From Betaproteobacteria bacterium (GTDB lineage Bacteria > Pseudomonadota > Gammaproteobacteria > Burkholderiales > SHXO01), in assembly GCA_025356655.1 (NCBI GenBank), contig JANXRW010000124.1, positions 1-52,649 on the forward strand: 52,649 bases of DNA. The letters run 5' to 3'. The notes under the pieces were generated by a model. It had not been told where the DNA came from and ran no database searches. It saw only the letters and a list, made by a program, of their open reading frames with translations. A program made the position numbers and the translations under genes. Positions 44,906-52,649 of the stretch are shown in pieces. Position 1 is the first letter of the stretch; every line of letters begins with the position of its first letter.

Positions 44906-47624
44906 AGTCCAACCCACGGTCAGGCGTGCGCGCGGTGGATCGCGGAGTGGCGCGGGCGACCTCCTGCGCTGCTGGTGGTTTCGTGGGCGGCTTCATTGCC
45001 AGAGCCGCCGATTGCCGGCTGTGAAGTCGATCAGCCTGTTTCACCGGGAGAGCGGCCTGTTCGATGACGGCGATCGTCGATGTCTTGGCGTGTCCGCTGG
45101 ACAATCGCCCGGCGAGCAACGCGCGCCGCTCTTCGGCGGACGCGGGTTCGACCTGCTGCGCGCGATCCAGCGGCCGACCGGAGGAAAGCAGCGCGTCGAC
45201 CTGGGAGCGATCGACGACGAGCCGGGTTTCGTCGCGGGCGCGGCTTGCAGCTACATATGCGGCATGGCGATCGAATCGGGGATCGAGCAAGACGACTGCC
45301 CGATCGACGGTCATGCCCTGCGCACCGTGCACGGTGCTGGCATAGCCCCAGCCGAGCCGGGCTCGCCCGCGCTCGTCGGCGATGTCGGCGGGAACGAAGC
45401 TGATGCGGTGCCTGTCGATGACCGCTTCGATGCGGGTGTTGCCGGGCGTCTTCTGGTCTCTCGACGAATCAGCGTGGACGGCGGTCACGGTCGCAACCGT
45501 GCCGTTGACGACACCGAGCTGATCGTTGCGAAGCTGGAAGCGGATTTTGTCACCGGCCGCGATTTCAAGACGGGTTGACTGCCCCGATGGCGTAACCGCC
45601 TCGACGCTTGCCTCTGCGCCGTGAATGACACCCTCACGTTTGAGTTCAGCGCGAACCGCCCGCGAGACATCCGCGACTTGTTTGTTGGTCCGGGCGATCA
45701 GGAGGGTAGAACTGTCGGAATGCTTGACCCTTGCATGGTTCCAGAGTTCGACGATCCGCTGCAGCGCCGCCCGGTGGGAGGCAGCTTCTTCGAAGCAGCC
45801 GTGCGCCTGGAAGGCGTCAAGCGCTTCCTTGGCCCGACCCGCGCCGAAATCCGTCACGGCTTGTCGCGCCCAGGCCTCACGCTGGCGCACAATGGTATCA
45901 ACGCGCGTGGCCTCGACGCTGCGAACGACGAGGTCGAGCCCCGGACCCGCGCCGATCGCCTGCAATTGCCGGCGATCGCCGACCAGTATCACTCTGGCGT
46001 GCGCCCGCTCGACTTCCGACAACAGAGCATGGGTTTCTCGTGAAGACAGCAGACCCGCCTCGTCCACGATCAGAACCGACTTCTCGTCCAGGAAGCGCTC
46101 GCCTGCCTTAAGGCGTTCGACCCAGGACGCGGTTTCTCGCGCTTCGATGTTCAGATCCTGTTGGAGCGCACGGGCGACACGCCATGCGGTGGCCGTGCCG
46201 ACGACGCGATGACCGGCCGCCTGCCAGGCTTCGACGATTGGTGCGAGCGTCGTGGTCTTGCCGGAGCCAGGAGCCCCCTCGATGACGACGATGGCATTCG
46301 GGCCGGTTGCGACTTCGGCGGCAAAGGTCTGTTCGGCGCTCAACCCATGGGCGGCACTTCGCGCCTTGATGTCCGCAGGATCGATCCCGGCCCCGCGCCG
46401 TTCAGCCAGTCTTGAGGCGGTCGCGACCAGGTCGCGCTCGATCGCGATCATCTCAGGGGTCGAGTAGCGGGTCTGACCGATGGCATCCCGGCCGATTTCG
46501 ACGAATGTCCCGGAGGTGACAAGCTGATCGACTTCCCGGTCAAGGCGCGCCAGCGGCAGGCCCAGTCCGACGCTTGCCGCGTGGACGGAGCGAACCAAGT
46601 CGCGGCGGTCGATGACGCTTTCATGCTCGGTCAGCTCCCTGGGCAGCGTCGCCAGCCGGTCGGCGAAGATACGCTCGGCATCTCCGACGACAAATTCCCG
46701 GGCCGATCGCTGCTGGAGCGCTGCGTGGATATCACCGTCAAGACCGGCCGATTGTGCCGCCTCACGCCAGATGGTTTCTCGCTCGGCATCCGGCTCTTTG
46801 GTGTGGCGCGTCGATTTGGCGATAGCGGAGGCCAGCGCGGCCGATGAACCGCTGGTCGTGCCCGCTTCGGCCAGTTCCTTTTCGATTTCCTGTCGTCGAG
46901 CGGAGAAATAGGTGATGGCTTGGTCGCCGATGCCGGCCAGCTCGAACGTGCCGTTCCGCCCGATGCGATCGATACCGAAGCCGAGATCGGCCATCTCGTT
47001 GGCGAGGGCCGCATGATAGACGGCGCCCGCCGTCATCTTCCAGTCGCGCAGCACGGTGGAATGCAACGCTCCCACCGTGGCATCGGCGCGCGTCGCCATA
47101 TTCAGGACGACGGCATGGGTGTGAAGGTTCGGATCACCAAAAACCCGGCCATCGGCATGCTCCGCCGGGCGGCTTTCGCCCTGTTGGAACAACGCGGCCG
47201 TCAGTGCGACCTTTTCAACGTATGAACCATCTTTGCCGCGGCGTGCGTATATGGCTTCCCGCTCGACCGTGGCAAGGCTGGCGCGCACGGCGCGCCCCTG
47301 GGCGGCTTCGAGATCGCGCCGCAGATCGGCATCGGCGAAGGCCCACGCCAGCGACACCGAGCGCGGCGCGGAAAACGTCAGGTCGAAGGCGGGAACACGC
47401 CGGTCCGACTTTCCACCCGCGTTGGTGATGAGCGACTGTCCGTTCTCCCCGAGCCCTTCGTAGAGACGGGCGAATTCTTCGGGCTGGACCGTTGCTGCAT
47501 CGCGTCGGCCGAGATCGCCACGCGGCGCATACCAGACGCCCTCCGGCTCCCGGCTGCGAAGATAGTATTCGGCGCCGCGCACATAGTAGGCGCTGGACGC
47601 CGCCACATTCCACGTTGCGACCAT
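44895..47624 (-). CDS. MobF relaxase-helicase (TraA/TrwC-like)
   Basis: 909 aa from ATG 47624 (MVATWNVAASSAYYVRGAEYYL), preceded by GGAG at nine bases; an upstream ATG at 47651 is less likely. N-terminal relaxase: candidate catalytic Tyr pair (Y13-Y14, Y20-Y21), VPAFDLTFSAPRSVSLAWAF, and the metal-binding DPNLHTHAVVLN near 160 (H-x-H triad with an upstream His). C-terminal RecD-like helicase: Walker A EGAPGSGKTTT near 450, VDEAGLLSS, GDRRQLQ, and the WGYASTVHGAQGMT motif. It nicks oriT, becomes covalently linked and unwinds the transferred strand. No coupling or type IV secretion genes are in the window. Confidence 0.9.
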   Translation of the reverse strand: MVATWNVAASSAYYVRGAEYYLRSREPEGVWYAPRGDLGRRDAATVQPEEFARLYEGLGENGQSLITNAGGKSDRRVPAFDLTFSAPRSVSLAWAFADADLRRDLEAAQGRAVRASLATVEREAIYARRGKDGSYVEKVALTAALFQQGESRPAEHADGRVFGDPNLHTHAVVLNMATRADATVGALHSTVLRDWKMTAGAVYHAALANEMADLGFGIDRIGRNGTFELAGIGDQAITYFSARRQEIEKELAEAGTTSGSSAALASAIAKSTRHTKEPDAERETIWREAAQSAGLDGDIHAALQQRSAREFVVGDAERIFADRLATLPRELTEHESVIDRRDLVRSVHAASVGLGLPLARLDREVDQLVTSGTFVEIGRDAIGQTRYSTPEMIAIERDLVATASRLAERRGAGIDPADIKARSAAHGLSAEQTFAAEVATGPNAIVVIEGAPGSGKTTTLAPIVEAWQAAGHRVVGTATAWRVARALQQDLNIEARETASWVERLKAGERFLDEKSVLIVDEAGLLSSRETHALLSEVERAHARVILVGDRRQLQAIGAGPGLDLVVRSVEATRVDTIVRQREAWARQAVTDFGAGRAKEALDAFQAHGCFEEAASHRAALQRIVELWNHARVKHSDSSTLLIARTNKQVADVSRAVRAELKREGVIHGAEASVEAVTPSGQSTRLEIAAGDKIRFQLRNDQLGVVNGTVATVTAVHADSSRDQKTPGNTRIEAVIDRHRISFVPADIADERGRARLGWGYASTVHGAQGMTVDRAVVLLDPRFDRHAAYVAASRARDETRLVVDRSQVDALLSSGRPLDRAQQVEPASAEERRALLAGRLSSGHAKTSTIAVIEQAALPVKQADRLHSRQSAALAMKPPTKPPAAQEVARATPRSTARTPDRGLDYGR

Positions 47625-47626
47625 CG

Positions 47627-47653
47627 CGATGGTCTCCAAAATCGAGACCATCG
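47627..47653. repeat. Inverted repeat at the relaxase start
   Basis: A perfect 10-bp inverted repeat CGATGGTCTC / GAGACCATCG with a 7-nt spacer (CAAAATC) lies directly before the chosen relaxase start and covers the alternative start codon. It could be an autoregulatory operator or part of an oriT stem. Confidence 0.55.
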
Positions 47654-47723
47654 AGATGCAGTGTTTTCAGGGGAAGGAGTTGGATTCTGGCCCCACGATT
47701 GGTGTTTCTACTCAGAATCCGCA

Positions 47724-47942
47724 AAATGCGCGGAACAACAGTCCATGTCGTTTTCCCGGCATCCGCCAGATGCTCCTGCCGGTGGTTTGCTAATGGCTCC
47801 GCCCTCGCGCGGGACAAGAAAATTCTTCGGCCTTTCGCGGCATGAACGGCCTCCTCCCCGCGAGGCGGGGCCCCTCCATTTATTCCACGGTGCCGAAGAG
47901 TTTTCTTGCCCTTGCTACCCCGCTGCTCGCCACGAGGCAGGG
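47724..47942 (+). repeat. Structured leader repeat, copy A (before parB-like gene)
   Basis: 219 bp, nearly identical to 51373-51588. It can fold into one long hairpin: 17-bp arms CAAGAAAATTCTTCGGC (47815-47831) and the complement at 47892-47908 (one mismatch), enclosing CCCCGC-GAG-GCGGGG (47856-47870). It sits 45 bp before the parB-like start. Candidate roles: single-strand promoter, recombination hot spot or RNA regulator. Confidence 0.75.
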
Positions 47943-47987
47943 CTGCAGCGCAGCCGCTGCAACCCAAGCCCTCAGAGGAGCAAGATC

Positions 47988-49070
47988 ATGTCTGCCAAGA
48001 ATGTCGAAATCATCACGGAAAGTGGAACCGAACGCTTCATTCCGCTCAACAAGCTCAAGAAGTCCCCGAACAACGCCCGCAAGACGCCGCACAGCGAGGC
48101 GTCGATCGAGGCCTATGCCGCCAGCATCGCCGCCAAAGGCATTCTGCAAAATCTTGTCGTCGAGCCGGAACTGGATGCGGACGGTGCGGCCACCGGGTTC
48201 TATTTCGTCACCATCGGTGAAGGCCGCTGGCTGGCGCAGCTTCTCCGTGTCAAGCGCAAGGAGATCAAGAAGACCGAGCCGATCCGCTGTGTCATCGACA
48301 CCGCCAACGATCCTCACGAAATCAGCCTTGACGAGAATGTCACCCGGGAAAACATGCACCCCGCCGACCAGTTCGAGGCGTTCAGGAAGCTCGCCGAGGA
48401 GCGCGGGTATGGCGCGGAAGAAATCGCCGCCCGGTTTGGTGTCACCCCGCATGTGGTGCGGCAGCGCCTTCGCTTGGGCGCGGTCTCGCCCAGATTAATG
48501 CAAATCTACCGCGACGGCGATCTGGCGCTCGACCAGTTGATGGCCTTCGCGATCACCGAGGATCATGCCCGGCAGGAAGCCGCCTTCGAGCGGCTATCCC
48601 ATAACCGCGACGCCAGCTCGATCCGGCGCATGCTGACCGAGGCCAGCGTTGCCGCCACGGACCGCCGCGCGGTCTTTGTCGGCGCGGAAAAGTATACCGA
48701 AGTGGGCGGTACGATCCTGCGCGACCTCTTCACCGAGGATCGCGGCGGCTACTTCGAGGACGTGGCGCTTCTCGATATGCTGGTCATGGCGAAGCTTGGC
48801 CGCGAAGCCGACGCCCTGATGGAAGCCGAGGGCTGGAAATGGGCGCAGGTTTTCCTCGACTATCCGCATAGCCACGGGCTGCGCCGTATCTATCCGCAAG
48901 CGGTGGACCTGTTGGCGGAAGATCGGGCCACGCTGGATACCGTGAAGGCCGAGTTCGATAGCTTGACGGCGCAGCATGAAAGCGACGAGGAACTGCCTGA
49001 CGAGGTTGATGCGCGCTTCGGCGAGCTTGAGGCCGAGATCGAGCGTCTTGAGGCCAAGCGTCAGGCTTAG
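47988..49070 (+). CDS. ParB-like protein, N-terminal part before an in-frame TAG
   Basis: 360 aa from ATG 47988 with GAGGAG seven bases upstream. The ParB N-terminal nuclease/CTPase-like domain is seen: FIPLNKLKKSPNNARKTPHS, AYAASIAAKGILQNLVV, TIGEGRWLAQLLRVKR, SLDENVTRENMHPADQFEAF, followed by the helix-turn-helix ERGYGAEEIAARFGVTPHVV. The C-terminal region is acidic. The stop TAG (49068-49070) is followed in the same frame by DPADIARCGAFVILNHDG, a stretch that homologous long ParB-like proteins have as continuous sequence. So this is probably the front two-thirds of a ~720 aa protein. On elements of this kind such ParB-like proteins may act in maintenance or as early transfer-region proteins. 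Confidence 0.8.
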   Translation: MSAKNVEIITESGTERFIPLNKLKKSPNNARKTPHSEASIEAYAASIAAKGILQNLVVEPELDADGAATGFYFVTIGEGRWLAQLLRVKRKEIKKTEPIRCVIDTANDPHEISLDENVTRENMHPADQFEAFRKLAEERGYGAEEIAARFGVTPHVVRQRLRLGAVSPRLMQIYRDGDLALDQLMAFAITEDHARQEAAFERLSHNRDASSIRRMLTEASVAATDRRAVFVGAEKYTEVGGTILRDLFTEDRGGYFEDVALLDMLVMAKLGREADALMEAEGWKWAQVFLDYPHSHGLRRIYPQAVDLLAEDRATLDTVKAEFDSLTAQHESDEELPDEVDARFGELEAEIERLEAKRQA

Positions 49071-50150
49071 GACCCCGCCGACATCGCGCGTTGCGGGGCC
49101 TTTGTCATCCTCAATCATGACGGTACCGTGCGCATCGAGCGCGGTTTTGTCAGGGCCGAGGACGAGAAGCAGGAGCCAAGCGCGCATGAGGTGAGCCGCG
49201 AAGGCGCGGACGGTGACAGTGGCGATAACGGCGGAAGCGGCCCGCGCGGTTCCGGGGATGAGACCTTGGACGGGGAGGACGAGGATAGCGAAGATGAGAA
49301 GCCGCTGTCGGACATCCTGATCCGCGATCTCACAGCGCACCGTACCCTCGGGCTGAGGCTTGCTTTGCGCGAGCAGCCGGAGGTCGCAATCCTCGCCGTC
49401 ACCCACGCACTGTCGGCGCAAATCTTCTATCGCGGTGCGGACGCCTGCGTTCTCGATATCCGTCCGACCAGCACGTATCTGGCGTCTCATGCGGATGGGA
49501 TCGAGGATACCAAGGCGGGGAAGGCATGGGCGGATCACCACGCCCGTTGGGCGGCGCAGATGCCACGCGACGTGGCCGCTCTTTGGGCCTTTGTGGTCGA
49601 ACTTGACCACGACAGCCGCCTGGCGCTGTTCGCCCATTGTGTTGCACTGATGGTCAACGCCGTAAAACTGCCGATGGACCGCAGGCCCCGGGCGATGGCA
49701 ACGGCGGACAGGCTGGCGGAAGCCGTGTCGCTCGACATGGCCGCACATTGGCAACCGACCGCGCGGAGCTATTTCGGCCGGGTCACCAAGCCGCGCATTC
49801 TCGACGCTGTACGGGAAGCCGTCAGCATCGAGGCCGCCGAGCAGATGGCGGACATGAAGAAGCACGATATGGCGGCGGCTGCTGAACAGTTGGTGATCGC
49901 AACCGGTTGGCTGCCCGCGTTGATGCGGACACCGGGAGCCGCGCAGGAGCGTGCCGAGCAGCCACAGGCCGATACCGTCACGGAGACGAACCCCGACCCG
50001 TATTCCGTCGCTGCCGAGGAGCCGGCATGGCCGGGACCGCTTATGCGGTCCCGGCTGTTCATCGCGGAACTGTCGAAATTTTCGGCCCCCCGCCCCTCGG
50101 GCGCGCGGCCGATCTCACGATGCTCACGCCCTCGATTGGGCGCATTTTAA
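49071..50150 (+). pseudogene. ParB-like protein, C-terminal part after the TAG
   Basis: The same reading frame continues for ~359 codons past the TAG. It starts DPADIARCGAFVILNHDG, then an acidic linker (GDSGDNGG..., EDEDSEDE), then KPLSDILIRDLTAHRTLGLR, ALFAHCVALMVNAVKLPMDR, AHWQPTARSYFGRVTKPRIL and ATGWLPALMRTPG, the C-terminal blocks of long ParB-family proteins of alphaproteobacterial elements. The final ~35 residues (from about WPGPLMRSR) look like read-through beyond the normal end. An ATG at 49128 could start an independent protein, but no ribosome site is evident. Without readthrough it is probably not made. Confidence 0.65.
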
Positions 50151-50250
50151 GAAAGCAAGACGCTGTCCGCAAAACACCGATGAAGGGGGAAAAGCGCGTT
50201 GTGGCCAGCGCTCGTGAAATCTGTCCGGATAGGCGGCAGGTCGCTGCGTA

Positions 50251-50523
50251 TCATGCTCCTGGCATGACCACGATATTGGCGCCGACTGACCGCCCCCTCA
50301 CCAAACCAGCGAGGGTGAATCTTTGCGGGCTTGCTGAACATCTGCTGACATCGAGATGGTGAACCGATTTCGGCGGATCCTTGGCCGCGCGTCCGGATGG
50401 TGGCCGCAATGTGAATCCATGCGCCGTCGTTTCCCGGGTCGCGTTTTTGCATTTCCGTTGGTGCACGGACGCACATCTTTCTGCGACCGGCGTTCCCTGT
50501 TCTTGTGCGGTGACGATCGTCAT
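50251..50523 (-). CDS. Possible small hypothetical protein
   Basis: 90 aa from ATG 50523 in the otherwise gene-free gap 50151-50808. The start is preceded by GGAGACCACCATG, identical to the DUF736 start signal, and the N-terminus TIVTAQEQGTPVAERCASV reads like real protein; the C-terminal half is less convincing. It may be the front of a gene truncated by rearrangement. The remainder of the gap contains the DUF736 leader and no other supportable gene. Confidence 0.25.
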   Translation of the reverse strand: MTIVTAQEQGTPVAERCASVHQRKCKNATRETTAHGFTLRPPSGRAAKDPPKSVHHLDVSRCSASPQRFTLAGLVRGRSVGANIVVMPGA

Positions 50524-50635
50524 GGTGGTCTCCATCGGTTTGTTTGATGGGCGCGTCCCACGCGACCTCGAATGGACGGATCAGGCCCGAGGGCCGGCTT
50601 AAGCCTCGATCGCCTTCCCGCAACGGCTCAGCCTG

Positions 50636-50687
50636 CTTTTTTCCCCTGCCGCGAAGGGGCGGCATTCCTCGCGGGATGTCAAAAAAG
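50636..50687 (+). promoter_or_regulatory. Structured leader before the DUF736 gene
   Basis: Arms CTTTTTT (50636-50642) and AAAAAAG (50681-50687) enclose CCGCGA (50649-50654) / TCGCGG (50669-50674), giving nested hairpins ~120 bp before DUF736. The design resembles the two long leader repeats though the sequence differs. Confidence 0.4.
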
Positions 50688-50808
50688 CCGTCCAACGCCG
50701 TCCTCCGCGTTGCTCCGGGCCTGACGGCTGCGGGCCGATCGCTCCCCGGGCCAAGGACCGCCATCGAGGCTGCGATGGTCGCGGCCAGACAACAGGACGG
50801 AGACCACC

Positions 50809-51123
50809 ATGGCTACCATCGGAACGTTTACTGCGGCGGAAAACGGCTACACCGGATCGGTCAAGACGCTCACCCTCAACGTCAAGGCGAAGTTCGTCGC
50901 GACCGAGAAGGACAACGACAAGGCGCCCGACTTTCGCATCTTCGCAAGCTCCACCGTCGAGTTTGGCGCTGCGTGGAAGAAGACCGCGCGGGACAGCGAT
51001 CGCGAATATCTCTCGGTCAAGCTCGACGATCCCAGTTTTCCGGCTCCGATCTATGCCTCGCTGGTGAAGGGTGAGGGCGACGACAGCTTTACGCTGATCT
51101 GGTCCCGCCGCAACGGCGATTGA
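50809..51123 (+). CDS. DUF736-family protein
   Basis: 104 aa, ATG 50809 with GGAG six bases upstream. The family pattern is clear: [20 protein letters not shown] at the N-terminus, then [25 protein letters not shown], and [23 protein letters not shown]736 proteins are very common on alphaproteobacterial conjugative and integrative elements; their function is unknown. A strong terminator follows, so it appears to be a single-gene unit. Confidence 0.9.
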   Translation: MATIGTFTAAENGYTGSVKTLTLNVKAKFVATEKDNDKAPDFRIFASSTVEFGAAWKKTARDSDREYLSVKLDDPSFPAPIYASLVKGEGDDSFTLIWSRRNGD

Positions 51124-51141
51124 TCCCAAGGGATCGACTGG

Positions 51142-51168
51142 CCCCGCCTCTTCGGAGGCGGGGTTTTT
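51142..51168 (+). terminator. Rho-independent terminator after DUF736
   Basis: Stem CCCCGCCTC / GAGGCGGGG with a TTCG tetraloop, followed by TTTTTG. This is the best intrinsic terminator in the window, ending 45 bp after the DUF736 stop. Confidence 0.9.
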
Positions 51169-51372
51169 GCTGCGCCCATGGTCAAAACGATGAAGAAGGA
51201 AGTTGAGAAGGTCCGGCAACGACGTTCCATGTGTTCATCGCTGGGATTGTTCCACTCCTGCGCACCTCTTCGTTATGCTGTGATTGGCTTCGATTGGTGC
51301 CTTTTGGGATGTTGATACGGATCGTTGCAAGCATCGTATCGGCGGCGATACATGGTCGACGTAACAGTACAG

Positions 51373-51588
51373 AAATGCGCGGAACAACAGTGCATGTCGT
51401 TTTCCCGGCATCCGCCAGATGCTCCTGCCGGTGATTTGCTAATGGCTCCGCCCTCGCGCGGGACAAGAAAATTCTTCGGCCTTTCGCGGCATAAACGGTT
51501 CCTCCCCGCGAGCGGTCCCCTCCATTTATTCCACGGTGCCGAACAATCTTCTTGCCCTTGCTACCCCGCTGCTCGCCGCGAGGCAGGG
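51373..51588 (+). repeat. Structured leader repeat, copy B (before ardA)
   Basis: 216 bp, nearly identical to copy A at 47724-47942 over its whole length with scattered single-base changes and a 3-bp net length difference. Arms at 51464-51480 and 51538-51554 pair with two mismatches. It ends 46 bp before ardA. Long open frames across it (reading LALATPLLAARQG) are not conserved in frame relative to the downstream genes and are not taken as coding. Confidence 0.75.
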
Positions 51589-51634
51589 TTTCAGCGTGGC
51601 GCATCGCTGCGCGGAAACCCAGGGGATAACGAAC

Positions 51635-52165
51635 ATGACCGACGCAGCCGCCACTACCAGCCCCCGCATATATGTCACGTGCCTCGCCGCCTATAACAAT
51701 GGCTACCTTCATGGCGATTGGATTGATGCGGATCAGGACGCCGACGCAATCCGGGCCGAGATCAAAGCCATGCTCGCCCGTTCGCCCGTCGAGGGCGCGG
51801 AGGAGTTCGCCATCCACGATTATGAAGGCTTCGAGGGCGTCAGCATTTCCGAATATGCGGGCATCGACTCCGTGGCGCGGATCGCCGCTTTTATCGCCGA
51901 GCATGGCAAGCTTGGCGCGGGCGTGCTGGAGCAGTTCAGCAGCAGTATCGACGAGGCAGAGGCCGCTTTGCGGGACTGCTACCTCGGCCGGTTCTCCAGC
52001 CTTGCCGACTACATGGAGGAACTGACCACCGAATGCGTCACCATTCCCGAGCCGCTGCGTAACTATATCGACTGGGAAGCAATGGCGCGCGATGCCGAAT
52101 TGAACGGTGACGTTTTCACGATCGAGACTGCTTTTGACGAGGTGCATGTATTCTCCAGCCGGTGA
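51635..52165 (+). CDS. ardA: ArdA antirestriction protein
   Basis: 176 aa from ATG 51635 (MTDAAATTSPRIYVTCLAAY). ArdA landmarks: RIYVTCLAAYNNGYLHGDWI, EFAIHDYEGFEG, SEYAGIDSVARIAAFIAEHG. The protein is strongly acidic, as expected for a DNA mimic that blocks type I restriction enzymes when a mobile element enters a new host. It sits behind leader copy B. A short perfect hairpin (52157-52173) covers its stop codon. Confidence 0.92.
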   Translation: MTDAAATTSPRIYVTCLAAYNNGYLHGDWIDADQDADAIRAEIKAMLARSPVEGAEEFAIHDYEGFEGVSISEYAGIDSVARIAAFIAEHGKLGAGVLEQFSSSIDEAEAALRDCYLGRFSSLADYMEELTTECVTIPEPLRNYIDWEAMARDAELNGDVFTIETAFDEVHVFSSR

Positions 52166-52173
52166 GACCGGCT
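52157..52173 (+). terminator. Hairpin at the ardA stop
   Basis: AGCCGGT-GAG-ACCGGCT, a 7-bp perfect stem with a 3-nt loop spanning the stop codon. No T-tract follows, so it is a weak terminator candidate. Confidence 0.3.
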
Positions 52174-52417
52174 CGCATCAAGGTGCAGGCGCCGCCAATC
52201 GAGGCGTCGCCCATGCCGGACGCCGTCGTACTCGCGCGTCTTGCGGCAGCGGTCCGACGCCGGCAGCCCTGCAGAAGCTCGGACACGATTGGATCGGCAT
52301 CGAACTCGACAACGGTCATGACCACGCCAGGGGCAAGCGACCGGCCTTGCCGTAGGATTATCGGACGGCCGCTGAACCCGCCCGCCACAAAATTGTGGAG
52401 CCTGCAAATCGGTTTGC
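52174..52417. other. Gap after ardA, no supportable gene
   Basis: About 245 bases with overlapping chance frames on both strands (52116-52559 minus, 52162-52524 plus). None has a ribosome site or family motif, and both run into the terminal inverted repeat. Confidence 0.45.
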
Positions 52418-52649
52418 TACCGTCGCTGGTGGGAAAAAATGCGCCGGTCCGTACGCGGACCGGCGAAGAAAGTGCTGGGCAAAAAAGGGCTCTATTGATT
52501 TCCGAGTGGGTGCTGGTGGCATGAATGCCTGAGGCTACGGCCGCCTTCTTGCCTGCCACAGTCGGAAATCAATAGAGCCCTTTTTTGCCCAGCACTTTCT
52601 TCGCCGGTCCGCGTACGGACCGGCGCATTTTTTCCCACCAGCGACGGTA
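52418..52649. repeat. 88-bp perfect inverted repeat at the window end
   Basis: The left arm 52418-52505 and right arm 52562-52649 are exact reverse complements, with a 56-bp spacer 52506-52561. Each arm contains its own hairpin: CGCCGGTCCG and its complement around a four-base loop (left one at 52442-52465). The right arm ends exactly at the last base of the window, so the repeat may continue. It could be a real cruciform or element end, or a snap-back artefact at a contig end. Confidence 0.85.

Noticed and set aside
48594..49865. 423-codon frame antisense to the ParB-like gene
   Set aside because: Runs against the clearly coding ParB frame on both sides of the TAG and shows no motif.
50147..50764. 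205-codon minus-strand frame in the gap before DUF736
   Set aside because: No ribosome site or motif; it spans the hairpin leader and reads like chance sequence.
52116..52559. 147-codon minus-strand frame near the end
   Set aside because: It runs through one arm of the terminal inverted repeat and across the ardA stop region; no motif or start signal.

Overview
The window (52.6 kb, GC-rich throughout) looks like two unlike pieces joined at tRNA genes. Positions 1 to about 41,735 read as the chromosome of an environmental gammaproteobacterium. The evidence is gene order: gatCAB divergent from mreBCD-mrdA-rodA-rlpA, xthA (Crc/ExoIII family) head to head with pyrE, an olsBA-type pair, apaH and a membrane-anchored c5-like cytochrome. 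A PEP-CTERM protein adds an environmental, biofilm-type flavour. From about 41,735 to the end the content changes to what is usually seen on alphaproteobacterial (sphingomonad/rhizobial) plasmids and integrative elements: a large serine recombinase, HigBA toxin-antitoxin, a MobF relaxase-helicase, a ParB-like protein, DUF736 and ArdA.

Layout. 1-190 is a decayed IS4-type transposase end; 191-1,079 has no supportable gene. 1.2-6.5 kb holds a PEP-CTERM exported protein, a ketoglutarate-semialdehyde-type aldehyde dehydrogenase, a class I/II aminotransferase and a GMC oxidoreductase. 6.6-7.7 kb is the wreck of a CsgG/GNA1162 lipoprotein operon. 7.7-8.7 kb is a 2-keto-3-deoxygluconate-type kinase. 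8.8-17.5 kb is a two-gene operon coding a 1,854-residue tandem UvrA and a 1,059-residue PLD/DEAH-helicase/DUF3427 protein, joined by a GTGA overlap. 17.5-22.8 kb has a mandelate-racemase-like enzyme, a GlcG-family protein, an NTF2/SnoaL-like protein, a small secreted protein, AmpG and an Asp-nucleophile alpha/beta hydrolase. 22.9-23.9 kb carries two fused, decayed genes (MFS, SPFH). 24-41.5 kb is housekeeping: xthA/pyrE, a DUF4124 protein, secreted adenosine-deaminase-like protein, gatCAB, the rod-shape cluster, a PfkB kinase, ornithine-lipid-type acyltransferases, apaH and cytochrome c.

At 41.6-43.7 kb two tRNA-Arg(CCG) genes stand in tandem. Each is followed by an antisense serine-recombinase C-terminus: a 150-bp stump after the first, a nearly complete but frameshifted gene after the second. 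This reads as two successive integrations at the same kind of site, the older mostly deleted. The element then runs higBA, relaxase (leftward), and rightward parB-like (split by an in-frame TAG), DUF736 and ardA. The parB-like and ardA genes are each preceded by a nearly identical ~217-bp leader that can fold into a long nested hairpin; the DUF736 gene has a smaller hairpin leader of similar design. My main hypothesis is that the relaxase/parB gap contains oriT, and that the leaders are single-strand promoters switching on a leading region of anti-restriction and maintenance genes just after transfer. The window ends on a perfect 88-bp inverted repeat with a 56-bp spacer. All family calls rest on reading motifs in translations; no database search was possible.
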